Assembly (NCBI GenBank): GCA_046331705.1
Contig: JAXLQJ010000060.1
Span: forward strand, 1 to 41,812
Source: JADJOY01 sp046331705 [NCBI: bacterium]
GTDB taxonomy: Bacteria; JADJOY01
Direction: 5' to 3'
DNA: 41,812 nt
Of the stretch, positions 8,624 through 15,920 are shown piece after piece; within the stretch, counting starts at the first letter, position 1, and each line of letters starts with the position of its first letter. A model generated the notes under the pieces. The model had not been told where the DNA came from. It ran no database searches and was given only the letters and a program-made list of their open reading frames with translations. The position numbers and the translations under genes were made by a program.

Positions 8624-9640
8624 ATGATCGACTCGCTGCTCGTCGAGCTCGCGGAGCGAGCGCTGGTGCCAGACGCGGCCATTCGCTGGGGCGTTCGGCG
8701 CATCCTCGCCAGGCGCATCGCCGCCGAGGAGCGCCTGGACCGCCAAGAGGCCTTTCTCGCGGAACTGGACCGCAGCCCGGTCGCGCTCGTTCCCGACGAG
8801 GCCAATCGCCAGCACTACGAGGTGCCCGCGGAGCTCTTCGCGCTCATGCTCGGCCCCCAGCTCAAGTACAGCGCGTGCCTGTGGGAGTCGCCCCGCGCCA
8901 CCCTCGCGGAAGCCGAGGCCGCCATGCTCGACCTCACCTGCAAGCGCGCCGACATCCGCCACGGGCAGCGAATCCTGGACCTCGGCTGCGGCTGGGGAGC
9001 GCTGTCGCTGTGGATGGCGCTACGCGATCCGACGTGCAGCGTGGTGGCCGTCTCGCACTCGGAGAACCAGCGGCGCTTCATCGAGGCGCGGGCGCCGCAC
9101 AACCTGGCGGTGATCACCGCGGACGTGAACGAGCTCACCTTCGACCGTCCCTTCGAGCGCGTGGTGAGCGTCGAGATGTTCGAGCACCTCCGAAACCACG
9201 GCGAGCTGTTGCGCCGGATCGCGAGCTGGCTCGCGCCGGGGGGCAAGCTCTTCGTCCACCACTTCTGTCACCGCCGCCTCGCCTATCCCTACGAAACCCA
9301 CGGCGAAGACGACTGGATGGCGCGGAACTTCTTCACGGGCGGGATGATGCCCTCGGCCGAGTTGCTGCTGCGGCACCAGCAGCTGCTCGCCGTCGAGGAG
9401 CGCTGGCTCGTGAGCGGACTCCACTACGCGCGGACACTCGAGGCCTGGCTCGCGCGGCTCGATTCCAACGCGTCCGCGGCGTTGCCGATCCTGGCGCGTG
9501 CCTACGGCGCCGGAACCGAGCGGCGCTGGCTTCAGCGCTGGCGCATGTTCCTGCTCGCCTGCGCCGAGCTCTTCGCGGCGAACGGCGGCGAGGAATGGTT
9601 GGTGGCACACTATCGCTTCGAGAAGCGAGGCAACCGATGA
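8624..9640 (+). CDS. Cyclopropane-fatty-acyl-phospholipid synthase-like methyltransferase
   Basis: A 338-residue S-adenosylmethionine-dependent enzyme. The N-terminal part carries the CFA-synthase landmark YEVPAELFALMLGPQLKYS (65-83). The SAM-binding loop is LDLGCGWG (118-125), followed by VVSVEMFEHLRNHGELL, and VHHFCHR lies in the substrate region. Family members transfer a methyl or methylene group to unsaturated acyl chains of membrane phospholipids. It is shorter than E. coli Cfa (about 380 residues) and belongs to the related family without the extended N-terminal domain, so the product could be a cyclopropane, methyl-branched or other modified acyl chain. The ATG at 8624 starts five bases after the DUF1295 stop, and its own stop overlaps the next start (ATGA). 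Confidence 0.88.
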   Translation: MIDSLLVELAERALVPDAAIRWGVRRILARRIAAEERLDRQEAFLAELDRSPVALVPDEANRQHYEVPAELFALMLGPQLKYSACLWESPRATLAEAEAAMLDLTCKRADIRHGQRILDLGCGWGALSLWMALRDPTCSVVAVSHSENQRRFIEARAPHNLAVITADVNELTFDRPFERVVSVEMFEHLRNHGELLRRIASWLAPGGKLFVHHFCHRRLAYPYETHGEDDWMARNFFTGGMMPSAELLLRHQQLLAVEERWLVSGLHYARTLEAWLARLDSNASAALPILARAYGAGTERRWLQRWRMFLLACAELFAANGGEEWLVAHYRFEKRGNR

Positions 9641-10440
9641 GGATTCCCGTCTGGATCGTCGCCGCCGGCTGGATGGCCGCCGCGCCCGCGCTGCACGCCG
9701 CGCCGCTCACCGAAGCCTCGGGGACGGCGACGCGTTCGTTCCGGGGGCTTGCGTACGACCGCTCGAGCGGCGACTTCCTCTACACCGAGGAGCACGAGCA
9801 GTCCTGGGACGGCGCGCGTCTGGTGTCCGCGCGCGTGACCTACCGCGCCCCCGACGGGAGCGTCATGGCGACCAAGACGCTCGACTTCGCCAACGGCGCG
9901 GAGCGGCCCACCTTCCGCATGGACGATGCGCGCGACGGCTACGTCGAGGGCGTGAGCGTCCGACCCACCGAGATCGAGCTCTTCCAGCGCGACAAGCGCG
10001 AGAGCGAGCTCGAGCGCGCGACGTTGCCACGCCCCGCCGAGCTGGTGGTGGACGCCGGCTTCAACTACTTCATGCGCAACCACTGGGACGCGATCGCCCG
10101 CGGCGAGGTGCTCGCCTTCGATTTCGCCGCGCCGACGCGTCTCGACACCTACCGCTTCCAGGCGCGGCGCATGGGCGAGCGAGACGTCGGCGGGCGCCCG
10201 GCGATGGTGGTGGCCGTCGAGCTCGCGACTCCCCTGGTGCGCTGGCTGCTCGATCCCATCACGCTCACCTACGACCGCGAGACCCACGAGCTTCTCGAGT
10301 GGCAGGGGATCTCGAACCTCGACGACGAGCGCGACAAGCCCTACGACGCGCGCATCGTGTTCCCGCGCGGCGAAGGCGGCGTCCCCGAGACTCGCGCGGC
10401 CACCTCCACGACCAAGACCCTCGCCGACGGCGGTGGCTGA
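9637..10440 (+). CDS. Secreted protein of unknown function in lipid operon
   Basis: A 267-residue protein with a cleavable signal peptide (MRIPVWIVAAGWMAAAPALHA, cut near residue 21). I do not recognise the family. The mature part is mostly polar with alternating beta-like segments (SFRGLAYDRSSGDFLYTEEH, VTYRAPDGSVMATKTLDF), which suggests a beta-rich periplasmic fold such as a lipid-binding or lipoprotein-sorting-like cradle; that fold is a guess. It starts inside the methyltransferase stop codon (ATGA) and its stop codon directly abuts the next ATG, so it is firmly part of the operon. A role in handling the modified lipid is inferred only from position. Confidence 0.75.
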   Translation: MRIPVWIVAAGWMAAAPALHAAPLTEASGTATRSFRGLAYDRSSGDFLYTEEHEQSWDGARLVSARVTYRAPDGSVMATKTLDFANGAERPTFRMDDARDGYVEGVSVRPTEIELFQRDKRESELERATLPRPAELVVDAGFNYFMRNHWDAIARGEVLAFDFAAPTRLDTYRFQARRMGERDVGGRPAMVVAVELATPLVRWLLDPITLTYDRETHELLEWQGISNLDDERDKPYDARIVFPRGEGGVPETRAATSTTKTLADGGG

Positions 10441-11520
10441 ATGCCGGCGGACGTGCGCTTCGCGCAGTGGACCCTCGCGGTGTGCCTGACCGCCGCGAGC
10501 GCGTCGCTGGTCGAAGGCTGCTCGATCCCGGACGCCCCCGCCGCCATGGTGGAGGAAGAGCCCGACGCGCGGACGCTCTACGCGTCGCACCGACGCGGCG
10601 CCACCTTCTTCAACCCGTGGGCGGAGATGACCACCGGCTTCACGGACCTGCTGCGGTGGAAGCTCTCCCGCAACGAGTTCAGCGAGGCGAAGCGCCGCAC
10701 GCCCGACGTGCCGAGGGTGGCCAACGACGGCTCGACGCTGCTCGCGGATCTCGAGGATCCGTCCGTCACCTGGATCGGCCACGCGACCGCGCTGGTCGAG
10801 GACGAGGGCGACGTCTGGCTCACCGACCCCATCTTCTCGGACTCGATCTTCGGGCTGCGCGAGCGTCTCCATCCGCCCGGCATCCCGCTCGAGCGCATCC
10901 CCCCGCCGCGCTTCGTGGTGGTGAGCCACAACCACTACGACCATCTCGACGCACCGACGATCGAGGCGCTTCCCGGGAGCACGGTGATGGTGGTGCCGCT
11001 CGGGCTCGGCGACTGGATGCGCGACGCGGGGCGCGAGCAGGTCACCGAGCTCGACTGGTGGCAGAGCACCCTCGTCGGCGACTGGACGATCACCTGCCTG
11101 CCGTCCCAGCACTGGAGCCTGCGCACCCTCGATCGCAACGAGACGCTGTGGGCCTCGTGGCTCGTCGAGGGCCATGGCCGGCGCTACTACTTCGCCGGCG
11201 ACACCGGCTACTTCCCGGGCTTCGCCGAGTACGGGCGGCGCTTCGGGCCGATCGACGTGGCGCTGCTGCCGATCGGCGCTTACGCGCCGCGCTGGTTCAT
11301 GGCGTACCAGCACATGGATCCCGCGCAGGCGCTCACGGCCTTCGCGGAGCTGGGGGCGCGCTGGATGGTGCCCATCCACTGGGGCACCTTCGATCTCTCG
11401 GACGAGCCGATGGACGAGCCGCCGCGCGAGCTCGCGCGTGTGGCCGCGTCTCGCCCCGAGCTCGGGGAGCGGATCAAGGTGCTCGCGATAGGCGAGACGT
11501 TCCACTTGCCGAGCGGATGA
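10441..11520 (+). CDS. NAPE-PLD-like metallo-beta-lactamase-fold hydrolase, lipoprotein
   Basis: A 359-residue metallo-hydrolase with lipobox LVEGC (Cys27). The zinc motif SHNHYDHLD (162-170; His163, His165, Asp167, His168), the early WIGHATALVE strand and the AGDTGYFPGF segment match the branch containing N-acyl-phosphatidylethanolamine-hydrolysing phospholipase D and UlaG-like lactonases. IHWGTFDLSDEP near the end is typical of the NAPE-PLD group. A periplasmic phospholipase acting on an N-acylated or otherwise modified phospholipid would fit the operon, but that substrate is inferred. The ATG directly follows the stop of the preceding gene. Its last 47 bases overlap the convergent esterase gene. 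Confidence 0.88.
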   Translation: MPADVRFAQWTLAVCLTAASASLVEGCSIPDAPAAMVEEEPDARTLYASHRRGATFFNPWAEMTTGFTDLLRWKLSRNEFSEAKRRTPDVPRVANDGSTLLADLEDPSVTWIGHATALVEDEGDVWLTDPIFSDSIFGLRERLHPPGIPLERIPPPRFVVVSHNHYDHLDAPTIEALPGSTVMVVPLGLGDWMRDAGREQVTELDWWQSTLVGDWTITCLPSQHWSLRTLDRNETLWASWLVEGHGRRYYFAGDTGYFPGFAEYGRRFGPIDVALLPIGAYAPRWFMAYQHMDPAQALTAFAELGARWMVPIHWGTFDLSDEPMDEPPRELARVAASRPELGERIKVLAIGETFHLPSG

Positions 11521-12439
11521 ACGCGAGCATCTCGGGACCGGCGACGCGATCGTCGCGGCTCAGCGTGAGCACGATGCGCTCGTGGCTGCCCGCGGGAATG
11601 CCGAGCAGCCGGGTGCTCGCGCCAGCGCCGGCGAGCGCATCGGCGAGCAGCTTCGCCTGGCGCTTGAGCGCCTCGGTCTCGCCGTCGGCGTAGAGCACCA
11701 GCGAGGGCGGCGCGTCGGCGCGCACGAAGCGGATCGGCGAGGCGCGCAGCTTCCAGGCCTCACCCGAGTCCCCGTCTCGGAAGCGGGCCTCGTAGTAGTC
11801 GAGGTCGGTGCCGAGCTCGTAGGTCTTCTCGTCCGCCACGTCGTACGCCGCGCCGCTCACGGCGATCAGCCCCCGAATGGTGGCGGCGGGGACGTCCACT
11901 GCTGCGAGTCGAGAGCGATCCAGCGCAACCCACGCCGCGAGCTGAGCGCCCGCGGAGTGGCCCGAGAGGAAGATCGTGTCCGGATCGGCGCCGTGCTCGG
12001 CCGCGTGCGCGTGGATCCACGCCACCGCGTGCGCCACGTCGTCGATCTGATCCTCGAGCTTCACCTTCGGCATGAGGCGGTAGCTGATCACCGCGGTGGC
12101 GATGCCGTGGCCCGCGAAGAAACGGCCGATGTTGCCATAGACATCGTGCCCACCCGGCGCGAGCGACTTGTCACCCGTCCGCCAGCCGCCGCCGTGGACG
12201 AAGACGAGCACCGGCGGCTTCTCCACCGACGGCGCGGGCAGGAAGAGATCGAGCTTGTGCTTCTCCGGGTCCGCGCCGGCGTCGCTGCGATACGCGAGAT
12301 CGTGCAGCACCTGATTCGGCGGCAGATCCGCCTGCTCGTAGAAGAACGGGATCCCCACCCGATACACCAGGTGCGAGCACCCCGCGCTCCATGCGCCGAT
12401 CCAAGTCATCGCCAGAACCAGTCCGATCCGCCTGAGCAT
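11474..12439 (-). CDS. BD-FAE/HSL-type carboxylesterase lipoprotein
   Basis: A 321-residue alpha/beta hydrolase with a signal peptide ending in lipobox WSAGC (Cys21). The oxyanion motif HGGGW (82-86) and nucleophile GHSAG (160-164, Ser162), with a late Asp (DGETEAL) and His (GSHERI), identify the hormone-sensitive-lipase/BD-FAE esterase group. ATG 12439 (MLRRIGLV) is preferred because GGAG sits eight bases before it; ATG 12445 two codons earlier would be too close to that site. The 3' end overlaps the convergent metallo-hydrolase gene by 47 bases, leaving no room for a terminator between them. Confidence 0.85.
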   Translation of the reverse strand: MLRRIGLVLAMTWIGAWSAGCSHLVYRVGIPFFYEQADLPPNQVLHDLAYRSDAGADPEKHKLDLFLPAPSVEKPPVLVFVHGGGWRTGDKSLAPGGHDVYGNIGRFFAGHGIATAVISYRLMPKVKLEDQIDDVAHAVAWIHAHAAEHGADPDTIFLSGHSAGAQLAAWVALDRSRLAAVDVPAATIRGLIAVSGAAYDVADEKTYELGTDLDYYEARFRDGDSGEAWKLRASPIRFVRADAPPSLVLYADGETEALKRQAKLLADALAGAGASTRLLGIPAGSHERIVLTLSRDDRVAGPEMLAFIRSASGTSRLSRAP

Positions 12440-12714
12440 CGTCATTCTCCGACCGTGGTCCAACTGTACCGTTTCGACCCCGGTTCCTCCCTGGCATCTA
12501 CGTCGCGCGGCGGCCGCTGGTTTGGCGTGTCGTGTTCGCGTGGCACCACGACGCGCTCCGGACCCGGTTGATTTGCGGCGGCGGGTTCGCAGACTGCGGG
12601 GCTCCCCTCGCGGTCGGCCAGCTCGTGAACGACATCGGAAAGCTCGCTCGAGAATCGGACGCGGATCGCGACGCGTCTGGCGCCGCGCCGGCTCGCGTCG
12701 GACGTCACGAGCGC

Positions 12715-13860
12715 GTGGTCTCGGTGCCCGTGATCGGAGCGACGTTCTTCCTGGTGCTCGGCGGCGCCGGAGCGTGGGTGCCGTATTTCGGCCTCTACCT
12801 CAAGCGCATCGGATACAGCGGCGCGGCGCTGGGGCTCCTGATCGCGGCGATGACGCTCGCGCGCGTGCTCTCGGCGCCATTCTGGACGGCGCTGGCGGAT
12901 CGCTTTCGCAGCGGCGAGCGGGTGCTCGTGCTCACGAGCTTCGTGTCGCTGCTCGCCGTGATGGCGGCGATCTGGCTCCCGGTGCCGACGCTCGGCCTGG
13001 TGCTGCTGCTGGTGGTCTTCGCTGGCGCGCGCGGACCGATCGGACCGCTCCTCGACGCGGAGACGATCTTGGCGCTCGAACGGCGGGGTCTCGACGCGCG
13101 CCACTACGGGCGCATCCGGCTCTGGGGCTCGGTGGGGTTCATGGTCCTCGGCGTGGTGGCGGGCTGGGTTGCGGATCTCCATCCGCGAGCGCCGCTCGAC
13201 CTGGCGATCGCGGTGTGGATCGGCGGCGCGTTCCTCACCCTTGCCTTCCCGCGCGGCCCGGTCTCGATGCCGGTGCCGATCTGGGAAGCGCTCCGCACGC
13301 TCGCTCGCGAGCCGTTCTTCCGGCCCTTCGTCGCGGCGGTGGTGCTGCACGGCTTCGCGCTCGTGAGCTGGGACAATCTGATCGGCATCCACGTGGCCGC
13401 GATCGGCCTCTCGTCGCGCTGGACGGGTGCGGCGCTGGGCGTCGCGATGAGCACGGAGATCGCGCTGATGTGGCTCGGCCAGAAGCTTCTCGTCCGGATC
13501 GATCCGTTTCGCGTGCTGGTCATGGCCATGGGACTGGGCGCGCTGCGCTGGGTGGCGACGGCGAGCACGCAGAGCCCGCTGGTGTTGCTCGTGGCGCAGG
13601 CGTCGCACGGCATGGTCTTCGGCGCCTTCTGGATCGCCTCCGTCGAGATCCTGCGCCTCAAGGCACCGGAGCGAATCCGCGCCACCGCGCAAGGCGTGCT
13701 CGCGGTGGGCGCCTACGGCATGGGCGCGATCGTGGCGGGTGGCACCATCGCGGTGGCGCTCGAGCGCATCGGATCCGACGGGCTGCTCTACGTGTCGGCG
13801 CTCGGCTCGCTCACGGCGGCGCTGCTCGCGCTCGCGGCGGAGCGTGCGACGCGACCCTGA
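12715..13860 (+). CDS. MFS transporter, PP_1271/HcaT-like
   Basis: About 381 residues and roughly 12 hydrophobic helices. WVPYFGLYLKRIGYSG in helix 1 and loop, then FWTALADRF in the loop after helix 2, and GRIRLWGSVGFM at mid-protein match the MFS_1_like family that includes the 3-phenylpropionate permease HcaT and nucleoside/sugar symporters. The substrate is unknown. The frame is open from 12532, but its first 60 residues look like non-coding translation, so I start at GTG 12715 just before helix 1; GTG 12724 or 12730 are alternatives and none has a strong ribosome site. The 275 bases from 12440 to 12714 hold no gene I can support. Confidence 0.8.
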   Translation: MVSVPVIGATFFLVLGGAGAWVPYFGLYLKRIGYSGAALGLLIAAMTLARVLSAPFWTALADRFRSGERVLVLTSFVSLLAVMAAIWLPVPTLGLVLLLVVFAGARGPIGPLLDAETILALERRGLDARHYGRIRLWGSVGFMVLGVVAGWVADLHPRAPLDLAIAVWIGGAFLTLAFPRGPVSMPVPIWEALRTLAREPFFRPFVAAVVLHGFALVSWDNLIGIHVAAIGLSSRWTGAALGVAMSTEIALMWLGQKLLVRIDPFRVLVMAMGLGALRWVATASTQSPLVLLVAQASHGMVFGAFWIASVEILRLKAPERIRATAQGVLAVGAYGMGAIVAGGTIAVALERIGSDGLLYVSALGSLTAALLALAAERATRP

Positions 13861-13926
13861 GTGAGCGAGCGGACGCGGGGGCGAGGGAGCGAGCGCGACG
13901 CTGGCCGCGGGACCGCTTGCAGGGGT

Positions 13927-13956
13927 TTGCCCGGGTTCCCGAGGCGCATCCATATT
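13927..13956 (+). promoter_or_regulatory. Candidate sigma-70 promoter for the ABC exporter
   Basis: TTGCCC (13927-13932), an 18-base spacer and CATATT (13951-13956) lie in the 130-base gap before the ATPase gene, 34 bases ahead of its GTG. It is a plausible housekeeping promoter and a rare AT-rich point in this gap. Confidence 0.35.
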
Positions 13957-13990
13957 GCGCGCCGCTCGCGCACGAGCGTGGGGGTGAGGC

Positions 13991-14704
13991 GTGGCGGAAA
14001 CGAAGCTCGCGGAAGCGCTCGTCGAGGTCGACGAGGTCACCAAGGTCTACCCGCAGGGTCATCGTGAGGTGCGCGCGCTCGCGGGGGTGTCGCTGGGAGT
14101 GCCGCGCGGCGAGTTCCTCTCGATCATGGGGCCGAGCGGCTCGGGCAAGAGCACGCTGCTGCACCTGATGGCCGGGCTCGATCGGCCGAGCAGCGGCGCC
14201 ATTCGGGTCGACGGCGTGACCCTGAGCGACATGCCCGACACCGACGTGACGATCTTCCGCCGCGAGCGCGTCGGCCTCATCTTCCAGTTCTTCAATCTGC
14301 TGCCCACGCTCACCGCCGCCGAGAACGTGGCGCTGCCGCTCCTGCTGAACGGCAAGCGCATGAAGGACGTGCGCGAGCGCGTCGAGGCGTTGCTCGGCGT
14401 GGTCGGGCTCGCCGACCGCAGCACGCACCGACCCGACGAGCTTTCCGGCGGCGAGATGCAGCGGGTCGCGATCGCCCGCGCGTTGGTGGTCGACCCCAGG
14501 CTGCTGCTCGCCGACGAGCCCACCGGCAACCTCGACTCTGCCACCAGCACCGAGATCCTCGAGCTGCTGCGCGCGGTGCACCAGGAGAAGGCACCGACGA
14601 TCGTCATGGTCACCCACGACCCGCGCGCCGCCGAGTTCGGCGATCGCGTGATCCGCCTGCGCGACGGCAAGATCGAAGAAGATCGCCGCACGACGGGGCA
14701 CTGA
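13991..14704 (+). CDS. ABC transporter ATP-binding protein, LolD/MacB type
   Basis: A 237-residue ATPase with Walker A GPSGSGKST (47-55), Q-loop IFQFFNLLPTLTA, signature LSGGEMQR (151-158), Walker B LLLADEPTGNLD (171-182) and H-loop VTHD. The sequence around the Q-loop and TGNLD is characteristic of the LolD/MacB/FtsE group, which powers extrusion of lipoproteins, peptides or lipids without moving a substrate through a classical channel. It starts with GTG 13991. Its permease partner on the same strand is displaced 1.2 kb downstream by the repeat array, an unusual separation for genes normally in tight operons. Confidence 0.93.
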   Translation: MAETKLAEALVEVDEVTKVYPQGHREVRALAGVSLGVPRGEFLSIMGPSGSGKSTLLHLMAGLDRPSSGAIRVDGVTLSDMPDTDVTIFRRERVGLIFQFFNLLPTLTAAENVALPLLLNGKRMKDVRERVEALLGVVGLADRSTHRPDELSGGEMQRVAIARALVVDPRLLLADEPTGNLDSATSTEILELLRAVHQEKAPTIVMVTHDPRAAEFGDRVIRLRDGKIEEDRRTTGH

Positions 14705-14750
14705 CCGATGACGCTCGCGAATCGCGCAGCGAGCGGGCACGGCGAGCGCC

Positions 14751-15906
14751 GCGAGCCAGCGGCGAGCCGCGAGCGAAGCGAAGCGCCTTGGGGGTGGGAC
14801 CCAGCGCGGCTCCGCCGCGATGGGCGGGGGGCTGGAACAGCCCCCAACCGCGCTTCGCACCCGACGACCGGCCCATCGGTCTCCACGCGCGGCCTTCCAC
14901 CACGCCGCGAGCCAGCGGCGAGCCGCGAGCGAAGCGAAGCGCCTTGGGGGTGGGACCCAGCGCGGCTCCGCCGCGATGGGCGGGGGGCTGGAACAGCCCC
15001 CAACCGCGCTTCGCACCCGACGACCGGCCCATCGGTCTCCACGCGCAGCCTTCCACCACGCCGCGAGCCAGCGGCGAGCCGCGAGCGAAGCGAAGCGCCT
15101 TGGGGTGGGACCCAGCGCGGCTTCGCCGCGATGGGCGGGGCTGGAACAGCCCCCAAGCGACCGCACCCGACGACGGCCCATCGGTCTCCACGCGCGGCCT
15201 TCCACCACGCCGCGAGCCAGCGGCAGCCGAGCGAAGCAAGCGCCGGGTGGGACCCAGCGCGGCTCCGCGCGATGGGCGGGGGGCTGGAACAGCCCCCAAC
15301 CGCGCTTCGCACCCGACGACCGGCCCATCGGTCTCCACGCGCGGCCTTCCACCACGCCGCGAGCCAGCGGCGAGCCGCGAGCGAAGCGAAGCGCCTTGGG
15401 GTGGGACCCAGCGCGGCTCCGCCGCGATGGGCGGGGGCTGGAACAGCCCCAACCGCGCTTCGCACCCGACGACCGGCCCTCGGTCTCCACGCGCAGCCTT
15501 CCACCACGCCGCGAGCCAGCGGCGAGCCGCGAGCGAAGCGAAGCGCCTTGGGGTGGGACCCAGCGCGGCTCCGCCGCGATGGGCGGGCTGGAACAGCCCC
15601 CAACCGCGCTTCGCGACCCGACCGGCCATCGGTCTCCACGCGCGGCCTTCCACCACGCCGCGAGCCAGCGGCGAGCCGCAGCGAAGCGAAGCGCCTTAGA
15701 GGTGGGACCCGGCGCGGCTCCGCCGCGATGGGCGGGGCTGGAACAGCCCCAACCGCGCTTCGCACCCGACGACCGGCCCATCGGTCTCCACGCGCGGCCT
15801 TCCACCACGCCGCGAGCCAGCGGCGAGCCGCGAGCGAAGCGAAGCGCCTTGGAGTGGGACCCAGCGCGGCTCCGCCGCGATGGGCGGGGGGCTGGAACAG
15901 CCCCCC
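14751..15906. repeat. Tandem array of eight GC-rich hairpin repeats, about 150 bp each
   Basis: Units begin with GCGAGCCAGCGG at 14751, 14907, 15063, 15212, 15359, 15511, 15660 and 15812, so periods are 156, 156, 149, 147, 152, 149 and 152. The last unit is cut off after its hairpin at about 15906. Each full unit holds GAAGCGAAGCG, a GCGGC-TCC-GCCGC stem, a G-run/C-run hairpin around GGAAC, and a spacer ending CGGTCTCCACGCG. Length changes are not multiples of three and shift every reading frame, so the long open frames across it, on both strands, are not proteins. Units 3 to 7 carry most of the small deletions. A diverged solo copy is at 2138-2264. Confidence 0.95.
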
Positions 15907-15920
15907 GCTAGAGCAAACCC

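Noticed and set aside
12442-14043. Minus-strand open frame rich in His, Arg and Glu opposite the MFS gene
   Set aside because: No domain and biased composition; the plus-strand frame encodes a convincing transporter.
14751-15906. CRISPR array
   Set aside because: Repeats are contiguous units of about 150 bp with no unique spacers of constant size, and no cas genes are near.
14708-15911. Long open frames on both strands across the repeat array, some running into the permease gene
   Set aside because: Unit lengths differ by amounts that are not multiples of three, so no frame is kept between units. The translations are shadows of a stop-poor GC-rich repeat, and no start signal is present.
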